From positions 1 through 15,598 of the forward strand of contig SDWK01000419.1 of the NCBI GenBank assembly GCA_004195335.1: a stretch of 15,598 bases of DNA. The letters are read 5' to 3'. The notes under the pieces are model-generated. The model was not told the origin of the DNA and did no database searches. It worked only from the letters and a program-made list of their open reading frames with translations. Positions 1 through 7,128 of this stretch are shown in pieces. Each line of letters starts with the position of its first letter. The stretch's first letter is position 1. The position numbers were made by a program, and so were the translations under genes. This stretch comes from Shewanella sp. (GTDB lineage: Bacteria; Pseudomonadota; Gammaproteobacteria; Enterobacterales; Shewanellaceae).

Positions 1-10
1 GGGATAAAAT

Positions 11-2632
11 ATGAACTCTTTGACCTTAACAGCAAAAGCCGTACGCACTAGTTTAATCGCAGCAGCTGCAACCAGTGTTGCTTTCTCAGGATTAGCGTTT
101 GCTGAAGAGCAGAGCGAAGGTGCAAAAGTAGAACGAATTGAAGTGACTGGTTCTCGAATTCAAAGAACAGACATGGAAACGGCAAGTCCGGTTACCGTGA
201 TTGATGCCAGCGCAATCAAAGCAGCTGGTGCAACTTCTATCGATGAAGTGCTACAAAAGATGACCGCCACTGGTGGCGCAATGACAAATCCTGGCATCAA
301 CAATGGTTCTCAAGGTAACTCTTCTATCAATTTAAGAGGCTTAGGTTCACAACGAACCTTAGTACTAGTAAATAATCGCCGTATGGTTAACTCGGGTACC
401 GGAGCCTCTTCAACTGTCGATTTGAATACCATTCCTGTGTCTATGATTAAACGCATCGAAGTGCTAAAGGATGGTGCTTCTTCGGTATATGGTTCAGATG
501 CTGTAGCTGGTGTTGTGAACATTATTCTTAAAGATGACTTCGAGGGTTTAGAGGCTAATGTTCAAACCGGTGTTTCTGGTCAGGGAGATGCAAACGAAAC
601 CAGCTTCGATCTCACCATGGGTAGCAGCTTTGATCGCGGTAATGTCGTTATGGGCCTCCAATACATGGATCGTGGTGAAGCGAGCATGGCAGACCGCGAC
701 ACAACACAGTGTGACTATGCCGAGCGTGAAGGGGCCGATGGTAATCTAGAGCTGTATTGCGGTGGTAGTTCATATACCCCAGGTGGCCATATTTGGGGAC
801 CTGATGGTCGTGATTCTTTGCAGGGTAGTCTCGATGGGACTTGGCATGAATTTACCGACGATGATAAGTATAACTACAATGCGTCGAGTTACTTATATAC
901 ACCAATGCAGCGCCTTAACCTGACTGCTTTAGGCAACTTTGAGCTTACGGATTCGATTAATTTGTTCAGTGAAGCTATGTACTCTAAGCGTTGGTCTGAG
1001 CAACAGATGGCCCCACAGCCGATATGGACTGACACATTCGCCTATACAGAAGCCATGGGAGATAGCCTGTTAGAGCACGGTTACGAATATGGTGATGAAT
1101 TAGACTATGGTCGTCGTATGGCCGATGTCGGAAACCGTGAGTTTTCTCAGGTTGTTGATACGGTTCGTGTTGTCGTTGGATTAGACGGCATGTTGGACAA
1201 TGGTTGGGTCTGGGATACTTCTGTTAACTACGGGCGTAATGACTCGGTTGACCGTCTAGCAAACCTTATCAATATGGGTTCTGTGAATACAGGTATCGAA
1301 GAGGGAACGTTTAACCCACTAGATCAAGCGTCATGGTCCCAAGAAAATATGAATGAGTATTTATATACCGAGCTAAATTCCGGTGGTAGTGAGATGTTTA
1401 TCGTGTCTGCTAACCTTTCTGGAGAGGCTTTAGAGTTGCCAGCTGGCTACCTAGGCTTTGCAACGGGAGTTGAGCATAGAACGGAAAAAGCGTGGTTTAT
1501 CCCTGATTCTTTAACATCGCAAGGTATGGCAAATGACCCTAAGGTCGAGCCAACGGGTGGTGAATATGATGTTACTGAAGCGTATTTAGAGTTAGCAATT
1601 CCATTAGTGTCAGGCGTGTTTTTGGCCGAACAAGTCGATTTGAGTGCGGCGGTTAGATATTCTGATTACAGTACATTTGGTAGTGATAGCACCTGGAAAC
1701 TGGGTTTGACCTGGCGCGTGACAGATGAATTTATGCTTCGTAGCGTTGCTTCAACGGCATTCAGAGCACCGTCTGTCGATGAGTTATATTCGGGTAAGTC
1801 ACCGTCGTTCGATCAAGTCGAACATCCGGTAGGCCAAGACCAAGCGGAAGTGACACGCGGCGGTAACCCTGATCTGACACCGGAAGAGGCTGAAACATTT
1901 ACTGCAGGTTTTGTCTATTCACCTACATGGTTTGATGGTTTTTCGGTAACAGCGGATTACTATGATATCTCGATAACTAACTCAATTGCCTTGGTTGATT
2001 CGCAGTACATTGTTGATCAGTGTATGGATGCACAGGGTAACCCAATCAATACGGAAACAAGTCTATGTCAGTCTGCTGATATCAAGATGGGCGGTGGGAA
2101 TCGAATCATCTTTAACAACCAGTTACAGAACATTGGCGCTGAAAACACTTCAGGTATTGATGTTAACTTGGCTTATGCCTTCGATGCCCTTGGACTTGCT
2201 TGGACAACGAGTTTAGATTCAACCATTTTGCTCGAGAATGAATCTATTATCTTAGGTGAGTCTATCGATTATGCGGGTCTTATCACGTCAGGCAGTGGTG
2301 GGTTTGCAAAGTATAAGACTAATTTTGACTTAGGTGTAGAAGGGGATAGTTGGGGCGCTAACTATCAGGCACGATATATCTCTGGTATGGACAGTTATGC
2401 GTGTCAAAGTGAGCCGTCTTCTTGTTATGCACCATCGACAGATAGCATCATCTATCACGATGTTTCAGCTACTTACTTTCTTCCTCAGGGATGGACGCTG
2501 TCAGCTGGTATAAATAACTTACTCGATGAAGAGGCTCCATATTACACAGGTAATAACGATGCCAACACAGACCCATACACTTACGATACGTTAGGACGCT
2601 ATTTCTTCTTGCAAGCGAGTGTAAAATTATAA
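11..2632 (+). CDS. TonB-dependent outer-membrane receptor
   Basis: This is an 873-residue TonB-dependent receptor, an outer-membrane beta-barrel that imports a ligand using energy passed from TonB-ExbB-ExbD. Residues 1-31 form a Sec signal peptide with a likely cut after AFA. A TonB-box-like segment (ERIEVTGSR, about 41-49) follows, then a plug domain (about 55-175) with the typical INLRGLG, VLVNNRR and KDGASSVYGSDAVAGVVNI motifs. The rest is a long barrel ending in the family-typical TLSAGINNLLDEEAPYY stretch. The length is normal for the family, and both ends look intact although the ATG lies only 10 bases from the window edge, so the upstream promoter is not visible. The last residue is Leu rather than the usual aromatic. 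The ligand cannot be told from sequence; a siderophore, peptide or sugar are all possible. It has its own terminator, so it is probably not co-transcribed with what follows. Confidence 0.93.
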   Translation: MNSLTLTAKAVRTSLIAAAATSVAFSGLAFAEEQSEGAKVERIEVTGSRIQRTDMETASPVTVIDASAIKAAGATSIDEVLQKMTATGGAMTNPGINNGSQGNSSINLRGLGSQRTLVLVNNRRMVNSGTGASSTVDLNTIPVSMIKRIEVLKDGASSVYGSDAVAGVVNIILKDDFEGLEANVQTGVSGQGDANETSFDLTMGSSFDRGNVVMGLQYMDRGEASMADRDTTQCDYAEREGADGNLELYCGGSSYTPGGHIWGPDGRDSLQGSLDGTWHEFTDDDKYNYNASSYLYTPMQRLNLTALGNFELTDSINLFSEAMYSKRWSEQQMAPQPIWTDTFAYTEAMGDSLLEHGYEYGDELDYGRRMADVGNREFSQVVDTVRVVVGLDGMLDNGWVWDTSVNYGRNDSVDRLANLINMGSVNTGIEEGTFNPLDQASWSQENMNEYLYTELNSGGSEMFIVSANLSGEALELPAGYLGFATGVEHRTEKAWFIPDSLTSQGMANDPKVEPTGGEYDVTEAYLELAIPLVSGVFLAEQVDLSAAVRYSDYSTFGSDSTWKLGLTWRVTDEFMLRSVASTAFRAPSVDELYSGKSPSFDQVEHPVGQDQAEVTRGGNPDLTPEEAETFTAGFVYSPTWFDGFSVTADYYDISITNSIALVDSQYIVDQCMDAQGNPINTETSLCQSADIKMGGGNRIIFNNQLQNIGAENTSGIDVNLAYAFDALGLAWTTSLDSTILLENESIILGESIDYAGLITSGSGGFAKYKTNFDLGVEGDSWGANYQARYISGMDSYACQSEPSSCYAPSTDSIIYHDVSATYFLPQGWTLSAGINNLLDEEAPYYTGNNDANTDPYTYDTLGRYFFLQASVKL

Positions 2633-2654
2633 TCTAGTCCGTTACAATATAAAT

Positions 2655-2681
2655 AGTCGGCTTAATTGCCGACTTTTTTTT
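2655..2681 (+). terminator. Intrinsic terminator of the TonB receptor gene
   Basis: A perfect 7-bp stem (AGTCGGC / GCCGACT) with a 6-base TTAATT loop is followed directly by an uninterrupted T run (2674-2681). It lies 22 bases after the receptor stop codon. Confidence 0.9.
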
Positions 2682-2785
2682 GTCGCAATTAATATAACCA
2701 GTAGCTGTCTATAAAGATTAATCACAGGCGCACGGAAGAGCAATGAGAGTTCAAAGTCGAAAGGAAAATCTCTGGTTTGATGAGA

Positions 2786-3142
2786 TTAATGAGTCAGCCT
2801 GAGCTCTTGTCTGTGTTCGTGCTCATACTGTTCGGCACAATTTGCACATCTTTGCTCTATTGGATCTTTGGCTAAACGTTCAGGCTCAATTTCGCTTTCG
2901 CAATCAGAGCACAAACCATAGAGACCAATATCTAATTGGCAAATGGCTGCATCGAGTTTCGTCAATTTTGAAAATAGTGGATGATCACATAAGGTGGCTT
3001 TGGTAAGTACCTCAATAATTTTGCAAAGAGAGGATGCTTCAGTGTCCAGAGAGACCTGATTGATTTCTGCAAGCGCACCAATCTCTTTCCTGAGATGTGT
3101 TTCAAGCTGTGACAGTTCATGTCTGATATGGGATATGCTCAC
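2786..3142 (-). CDS. DksA/TraR-family C4 zinc-finger protein
   Basis: This small protein (118 residues from the GTG start used here) has the C-terminal zinc finger of the DksA/TraR family: CSDC, a 17-residue gap, then CANC. It is preceded by the family-typical acidic/helical segment ending in LDIGLYGLC. DksA relatives insert a coiled coil into the RNA polymerase secondary channel, but many short members have no known role, and nothing here shows that this one acts on polymerase. The frame stays open upstream to a TTG at 3217 (143 residues). That extension has no family resemblance, so the GTG at 3142, which has an AGG nine bases upstream on its own strand, is preferred; the start is uncertain. 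Four cysteines suggest a C4 type like DksA rather than a cysteine-poor DksA2. It may share a transcript with dusC upstream of it, 217 bases away. Confidence 0.75.
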   Translation of the reverse strand: MSISHIRHELSQLETHLRKEIGALAEINQVSLDTEASSLCKIIEVLTKATLCDHPLFSKLTKLDAAICQLDIGLYGLCSDCESEIEPERLAKDPIEQRCANCAEQYEHEHRQELRLTH

Positions 3143-3359
3143 GAAAATATGCCTAGTTATTGACTTACGGACATTAAGTCTAAACAGGTGAGGCAGTTTG
3201 ACTATGACTAAGATCAAAGCTCAGTCATATTTTCTCCATTAAAATCACTTATAGGCACAGATCTGACCTCTCTGGTTGGGATAATTTGTCCTATGTCAAA
3301 GGATAAGCTAACTAAATTGCCATATCAGTTGATGATGTCAGATTGAATGATTTTTATAC

Positions 3360-4286
3360 TCATGTTTTTAATGCGGCTAAAATATCGGTTGTTTGTTTCA
3401 TGACTCTAACCTGCCTGAATAGGATTTCGGCTTCTTCATATTGATGAACGATAAACCTAAGCCACTGTTTAATTCGTGCTGGGTAGTATTTCTCTTTTGT
3501 ACTGACTATTTCATATTCAGAATATTGAAGCAGCAGTTGCTTTACCTCATCCCATGGCATGATTTTTTGTGAACCTTTTAGGACATGAGCAAGGTTGGGA
3601 ACGGCTAATGCTCCGCGACCCACCATGACATCGCTACAGCCACTCACTGCCAGACACCTTTGGTAGTCTTCCTGGTTCCAAATTTCGCCGTTGGCAATGA
3701 CAGGAATAGAGATAGCTTCTCTGATTTGGTGGATATATTCCCAGTGAGCAGGTGGCCTATAGCCTTCCTCTTTAGTTCGGGCGTGTACTGTCAGCTCTGT
3801 CGCTCCGGCGGCTTCAATGGCCTGTGCAATTTCAACGCAGCGGCTTTTATCATCCCAGCCTAACCTTATTTTGGCTGAAACGGGAAGTTTATCTGGTACT
3901 GCCTCTCTCACAGCCTGGGTCACCCGATAGATGGTGTTAGGCTCTTTAAGCAGGGCAGCACCGCCATTACTTCGATTAACCATGGGAGCTGGACAGCCAA
4001 AATTTAGGTCAACGCCACGAGATCCGAGCTCAATTGCGCGGAGGGCATTTTCAGCCATCCAATTGGGGTGTTGTCCCAATAGTTGAAGTCGTACTGGCGT
4101 GCCGGCCTTAGTTTGGCTGTCGTTGGCCAACTCAGCGCATAAACGGTAAAAGACTTTCTCTGGGAGGAGTTGATCTACGACGCGAATAAATTCGCTGATC
4201 ACCAGATCGTATCCACCTACGCTGGTGAGTAGTGAACGCATCGGTGCATCGGCAACGCCTTCCATCGGAGCAAGTATTACGCGCAT
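3360..4286 (-). CDS. dusC: tRNA-dihydrouridine(16) synthase DusC
   Basis: DusC is a flavoenzyme (FMN, NADPH) that reduces uridine 16 in the D-loop of tRNA. The 308-residue protein shows the N-terminal FMN-barrel motif LAPMEGV (about 5-11). Its DLNFGCPAP motif places the catalytic cysteine at residue 98, the position given for E. coli DusC, and is followed by NRSNGGAALL. It also has the SAKIRLGWDD lysine motif, the HART motif and the phosphate-binding IANGEIW / MVGRGALAVPNL segments. The length is normal for DusC and shorter than DusA or DusB, and the motif set favours DusC among the three Dus paralogues. The ATG is preceded on the minus strand by a purine-rich AAGAAGAG ribosome-binding site. 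It is transcribed away from hvfA, with a 468-base region between them that must hold both promoters. Confidence 0.93.
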   Translation of the reverse strand: MRVILAPMEGVADAPMRSLLTSVGGYDLVISEFIRVVDQLLPEKVFYRLCAELANDSQTKAGTPVRLQLLGQHPNWMAENALRAIELGSRGVDLNFGCPAPMVNRSNGGAALLKEPNTIYRVTQAVREAVPDKLPVSAKIRLGWDDKSRCVEIAQAIEAAGATELTVHARTKEEGYRPPAHWEYIHQIREAISIPVIANGEIWNQEDYQRCLAVSGCSDVMVGRGALAVPNLAHVLKGSQKIMPWDEVKQLLLQYSEYEIVSTKEKYYPARIKQWLRFIVHQYEEAEILFRQVRVMKQTTDILAALKT

Positions 4287-4754
4287 TGTATAACTCTTCT
4301 TTGATTAACTAATTTTTAAAGGGAGGGTTCAGGCTAGTTCCGGGTCATTTTTCTCAGATCATAAAGCCATTTCTAAGTTCTTTTTATGGGAGTTAAATTT
4401 CGAGGTCATCTCAATTTTATTCTCTGACTAGCTCTAAGGCTGAATGCTCTATGGCTGAGTGAACGTGGACACTTAAATGACATACCCTTCAAACGGCCGA
4501 GCATTCTACCTTAAGCGCGCAGGCGATACAAAAGTTGCTCATAAAGGGATAGACCCAAGCTCATGTTGTCGTAAAACGATGCTTTGTTACGCAATATTCA
4601 AAAGTTGCGCTTATGCTAATAATGCGTCATAAGTGTGACTCCGGTAAAATTTTTGAAATAAATTTGAAGTGTGTCGGGTCTATTATTGCGAGCCAGCTAA
4701 CAACATTTTGGTTGGTAACCCAAATCTAATATTTTAATCTGAAAGGAAGACATT
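4287..4754. other. 468-bp divergent intergenic region between dusC and hvfA
   Basis: No gene is visible here. The region holds an interrupted inverted repeat (GAATGCTC at 4442-4449 and GAGCATTC at 4499-4506), a 10-base direct repeat CAAAAGTTGC (4529-4538 and 4599-4608), and a near-perfect dyad at 4705-4725 just before hvfA. A possible extended -10 element (TGCTAATAAT, 4614-4623) and a TATTAT (4681-4686) occur upstream of hvfA, but neither has a convincing -35. A clear Fur box, CueR-type dyad or ECF-sigma promoter was not recognised. The hvfA ribosome-binding site is AAAGGAAG at 4742-4749. Confidence 0.6.
4705..4725. promoter_or_regulatory. Dyad symmetry upstream of hvfA (candidate operator or leader hairpin)
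   Basis: Two 9-base arms, ATTTTGGTT and AACCCAAAT, match at 8 of 9 positions around a 3-base GGT centre. The dyad ends 29 bases before the hvfA start codon. It could be a repressor site or a small hairpin in the 5' leader; no known regulator consensus was recognised. Confidence 0.35.
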
Positions 4755-5270
4755 ATGAATTTAGTTAAAAAGACCGCTATTGCTGCAGCCTTAGGCACTG
4801 TTGTTATCGGTTCAGCATTTGCTGCTGAGGTTCAAGCTAACCCATTCGGTTATAGTCAAATGGAAGCGGGTTACCAGCTTGTTGATGGTGAAGGCAAGTG
4901 TGGCGGCGATATGAAGAAAGGCAAAGAGGGTAAATGCGGCGAAGGGAAGTGCGGCGAAGGCATGAAGAAAGGCAAAGAGGGCAAATGCGGGGAAGGCATG
5001 GCTAAAGGCAAAGAGGGCAAATGCGGGGAGGGCATGGCTAAAGGAAAAGAGGGTAAATGCGGTGAAGGGATGAAGAAAGGGAAGGAAGGCAAATGCGGTG
5101 AAGGCATGGCAAAAGGAAAAGAGGGCAAATGTGGTGAAGGTAAATGTGGTGAGGGCATGAAGAAAGGCAAAGAAGGTAAGTGTGGTGAAGGAATGAGTAA
5201 AGCCAAAGAAGGTAAATGTGGCGAAGGTATGGAGAAAGGCAAAGAAGGAAAGTGTGGCGGCGACATGTAA
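4755..5270 (+). CDS. hvfA: HvfA-type RiPP precursor with twelve EGKCG motifs
   Basis: This is the precursor peptide of an oxazolone/thioamide copper-binding RiPP. The 171-residue product starts with a Sec signal peptide (about 1-23, MNLVKKTAIAAALG... SAFA). A short spacer contains NPFGYSQMEAGYQL, resembling the NPF...GY segment before the core in this family. From residue 46 to the end it is an array in which every one of the 12 cysteines sits in the pentapeptide EGKCG. Nine motifs are preceded by Lys and spaced by EGMxKG in a 12-residue period. Two tandem doublets (EGKCGEGKCG) break that period. In the characterised HvfABC system, HvfB/HvfC convert EGKCG cysteines into oxazolone-thioamide pairs that bind copper, and the product is exported by Sec; the same is inferred here. 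The gene has a strong ribosome-binding site, and hvfB and hvfC follow. It is longer and more repetitive than a minimal precursor. Confidence 0.87.
   Translation: MNLVKKTAIAAALGTVVIGSAFAAEVQANPFGYSQMEAGYQLVDGEGKCGGDMKKGKEGKCGEGKCGEGMKKGKEGKCGEGMAKGKEGKCGEGMAKGKEGKCGEGMKKGKEGKCGEGMAKGKEGKCGEGKCGEGMKKGKEGKCGEGMSKAKEGKCGEGMEKGKEGKCGGDM
4890..5267 (+). repeat. In-gene tandem array (36-bp period) encoding EGKCG motifs
   Basis: The 3' three-quarters of hvfA consists of about ten imperfect 36-base units, each encoding a 12-residue unit such as KEGKCGEGMAKG. Two units carry an extra 15-base EGKCG insertion. Cysteine codon use splits the array into blocks: TGC in motifs 2-7 and TGT in motifs 1 and 8-12. 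This points to stepwise internal duplication. Such arrays can change copy number by slippage and are prone to misassembly. Confidence 0.85.
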
Positions 5271-5282
5271 AGCAATCCCAAA

Positions 5283-5330
5283 GAGCGCTCACTTCGCCCA
5301 TTGTATCGATGCAGGCGTACGAGTGAGCTC
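5283..5330 (+). promoter_or_regulatory. Long hairpin after hvfA
   Basis: Outer arms GAG-(CG)-CTCACT (5283-5293) and AGTGAGCTC (5322-5330) pair over 9 bp with a 2-base bulge. An inner CGCC/GGCG stem (5295-5298, 5314-5317) continues the structure. There is no T run, so it looks like a 3'-end stabiliser for the hvfA message or a processing site rather than a terminator. Confidence 0.5.
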
Positions 5331-5340
5331 TGTTGGTGTC

Positions 5341-5368
5341 ATTAAGGCCGGTATTTACTGGCCTTAAT
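5341..5368 (+). promoter_or_regulatory. Strong hairpin between hvfA and hvfB
   Basis: Two perfect 9-base arms (ATTAAGGCC, 5341-5349; GGCCTTAAT, 5360-5368) surround a 10-base loop that can itself close by GTA/TAC pairs. No T run follows directly; a T-rich patch begins only near 5383. It may be a weak terminator or an RNA-stability element that lowers hvfB/hvfC levels relative to hvfA. Confidence 0.55.
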
Positions 5369-5435
5369 CGCCTTCGTACATCGATTTTGTTTTATGTTTT
5401 TGTCTTGAGTTAAGTGAGCATAATTGGGAGAGGCT

Positions 5436-6272
5436 ATGAGTGAGCAAGCCAAAGTAGGTCTTGGCCTTAGGCGTGAAATGTTAACTGAGTTTTGCGGCTC
5501 AATTCCTGACACCATTGATTTTTTCGAAGTTGCCCCCGAAAACTGGATGACGCTGGGGGGGAAGTTTGGACGCCAATTTAAGCAGTTGACTGAGCAAAAG
5601 CCTTTTTATTGTCATGGCTTGTCATTGTCTATTGGGGGGCCATCGCCACTCGATATTCAGTTTGTTAAAGATATAAAGACTTTTATGGATCTGCATAATA
5701 TCTCTATCTATTCTGAACACTTAAGTTATTGCTCTGGCACCGGGCATATGTATGATCTCATGCCGATACCTTTTACGCAGGAAGCGGTTATGCATGTTGC
5801 AAAGAGGGTCAAGCAGGTAGAAGATATTCTTGAAAGGCCGTTGATTCTTGAAAATGTCTCTTTTTATGCGGCTCCGGGCGCTGAGATGACAGAGCTAGAA
5901 TTTGTTAAAGCAGTGCTAAGTGAAGCCGATTGTAAGCTTTTACTCGATGTGAATAATATCTATGTTAATTCGGTTAATCATCAGTACGATGCTAATCAGT
6001 TTTTAAGCGCTATGCCGACCGAGCGTATTGCTTATCTGCATATAGCCGGCCATCACGAAGAAGCGAAAGATCTCCTTGTTGACACCCATGGAGCTGACAT
6101 TACCTCGACAGTATGGCAGTTACTTCAGGCGTGTTATAAGACCCATGGAGTGCATCCAACCCTATTGGAGAGAGACTTCAATATACCCTCAACCCCCGTA
6201 TTGCTTAATGAAATAGATCAAATTCATGATTATCAGCATGCACAGCCAGCGATGCTTTCGAGGAGTGCATAA
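5436..6272 (+). CDS. hvfB: HvfB: DUF692/MbnB-type multi-iron RiPP-modifying enzyme
   Basis: This 278-residue TIM-barrel-type protein of the DUF692 (UPF0276, MbnB-like) family uses a multinuclear iron centre and oxygen to modify cysteines in a RiPP precursor. The expected metal-ligand motifs are all present in order: HGLSLS (H60), SEHLSY (E94, H95), LENVSFY (E139, N140), LLDVNN (D171, N174), YLHIAGHHE (H202, H206), VDTHG (D216, H218) and LLERD (E245). The substrate is almost certainly the HvfA encoded 165 bases upstream, and the product a set of oxazolone/thioamide pairs; this rests on the family and the neighbourhood. The ATG at 5436 is preceded by GGGAGAGG; an in-frame TTG at 5424 would overlap that ribosome-binding site and is rejected. 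The stop codon overlaps the hvfC start (TAATG), which suggests translational coupling. Confidence 0.88.
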   Translation: MSEQAKVGLGLRREMLTEFCGSIPDTIDFFEVAPENWMTLGGKFGRQFKQLTEQKPFYCHGLSLSIGGPSPLDIQFVKDIKTFMDLHNISIYSEHLSYCSGTGHMYDLMPIPFTQEAVMHVAKRVKQVEDILERPLILENVSFYAAPGAEMTELEFVKAVLSEADCKLLLDVNNIYVNSVNHQYDANQFLSAMPTERIAYLHIAGHHEEAKDLLVDTHGADITSTVWQLLQACYKTHGVHPTLLERDFNIPSTPVLLNEIDQIHDYQHAQPAMLSRSA

Positions 6273-7012
6273 TGGATTTTAGTATCATTCAGCAATCTTT
6301 TATCGACTACATTAAAGAGCCTTCCAGACCGCTTCCGATTGGAACCGAGACAAGGAGAATGAAGGTTTATAGAGAGCTGTTTTTTAATAATATCGATGGC
6401 TTTCTTTCCAGCGGATTTCCCGTCCTGAAGAGTTTGTATTCACAGGAATCTTGGCTGACTCTGGTACAGGACTTCTTTGTTAACCATGATTGTCAGTCAC
6501 CTATCTTTATCGATATTGCGCAAGAGTTTGTAATTTTTCTTCAATCTGAGTATGAGCTAAAGGAGCAAGATCCCAGGTTTTTACTGGAGCTTGCCCATTA
6601 TGAATACATGGAGCTGGTTGTATCGGTAGCGAAAGATAATCCATCTCAAGCACATATTAGTGGAAGTGTCGGCTCTGAGTGTCTTTGTCTGTCTGATACC
6701 GCTAAAGTCCTGCAGTACTCTTATGATGTTGAACATATATCTGAAGATTACCAGCCTGAACTGCCGACTCCAACACCACAGTTTTTCTGTTTATACCGTG
6801 ATAGTGATGATGAGGTGGTTTTTTTACGGCTTAATCCACTAGCAGCCCAAGTGTTAGGTTACTTATCTCAGTCTGAAAATGTCACCTTTGACACGCTTGT
6901 GGCTTGGTTACATTCTGCATACCCGAGTATGGAAAAGAAAATACTGATTAAAGGGTGCGAAGAGATGATAGCTGGCTTGACGGATAAGGGCGTCATTAAA
7001 GAACAAGGGTAA
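6272..7012 (+). CDS. hvfC: HvfC: DUF2063-type partner protein of HvfB
   Basis: This 246-residue protein has the two-domain plan of HvfC/NGO1945-like partners. A helical N-terminal DUF2063 domain (about 5-95) contains the recognisable RMKVYRELFFNNIDGFLSSGFPVLKSL run. The C-terminal domain (about 160-240) has FCLYRDSDDEVVFLRLNPLAAQVL. DUF2063 was once labelled DNA-binding, but in MbnBC-, bufferin- and Hvf-type systems the protein next to the DUF692 enzyme forms a complex with it and helps recognise the precursor leader. The start codon shares one base with the hvfB stop, so the two proteins are probably made in matched amounts. No hvfD/DoxX gene follows directly; the next reading frame is an unrelated membrane microprotein. 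Confidence 0.85.
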   Translation: MDFSIIQQSFIDYIKEPSRPLPIGTETRRMKVYRELFFNNIDGFLSSGFPVLKSLYSQESWLTLVQDFFVNHDCQSPIFIDIAQEFVIFLQSEYELKEQDPRFLLELAHYEYMELVVSVAKDNPSQAHISGSVGSECLCLSDTAKVLQYSYDVEHISEDYQPELPTPTPQFFCLYRDSDDEVVFLRLNPLAAQVLGYLSQSENVTFDTLVAWLHSAYPSMEKKILIKGCEEMIAGLTDKGVIKEQG

Positions 7013-7066
7013 AGATTACTGTGGGGAAAAACCCCCAATAGCCTTTCTATCTTACAAACATCGCTC

Positions 7067-7072
7067 TATAAT
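7067..7072 (+). promoter_or_regulatory. Possible -10 element upstream of the microprotein gene
   Basis: A perfect TATAAT lies 57 bases before the microprotein ATG. The best -35 at 17-bp spacing (TTTCTA, 7044-7049) matches the consensus at only 3 of 6 positions. If used, transcription would start near 7079, placing the FNR box just downstream of the start. Confidence 0.35.
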
Positions 7073-7083
7073 GGCGTCAAAAA

Positions 7084-7097
7084 TTGATCTAGATCAA
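7084..7097. promoter_or_regulatory. Perfect FNR/EtrA-type box
   Basis: TTGATCTAGATCAA is an exact match to the FNR consensus TTGAT-N4-ATCAA and is fully palindromic. It is centred 39 bases upstream of the microprotein ATG at 7129. Its CTAG centre also resembles the CRP-site core, but the TTGAT half-sites favour FNR (EtrA in Shewanella) over CRP. With the TATAAT at 7067-7072 the site would be in a repressing position; with a start close to the ATG it could activate. Confidence 0.65.
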
Positions 7098-7128
7098 TAA
7101 GTGCACCCCTTAATTTGAGAGTGGAAAT

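Noticed and set aside
2621..2632. Terminal Leu of the TonB receptor as a sign of C-terminal truncation
   Set aside because: The last strand is present, the preceding conserved motifs are complete and a terminator follows closely, so the protein looks full length.
4631..4640. 10-base AAGTGTGACT shared with the apt upstream region (8051-8060) as a common operator
   Set aside because: The flanks differ, only the apt copy is palindromic, and a single shared 10-mer in 15 kb is weak evidence.
4890..5267. CRISPR-like repeat array
   Set aside because: The repeats are imperfect, translated in one frame without unique spacers, and explained fully by the HvfA protein.
4871..5281. Long minus-strand open frame rich in Ser, Pro, His and Leu opposite hvfA
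   Set aside because: It is an antisense shadow of the 36-base repeats; its composition is simply the complement of the EGKCG array and it has no ribosome-binding site or family resemblance.
7022..7037. TGGGG-loop-CCCCA hairpin as a terminator of hvfC
   Set aside because: The stem is only 5 bp and no T run follows, so termination is not supported.
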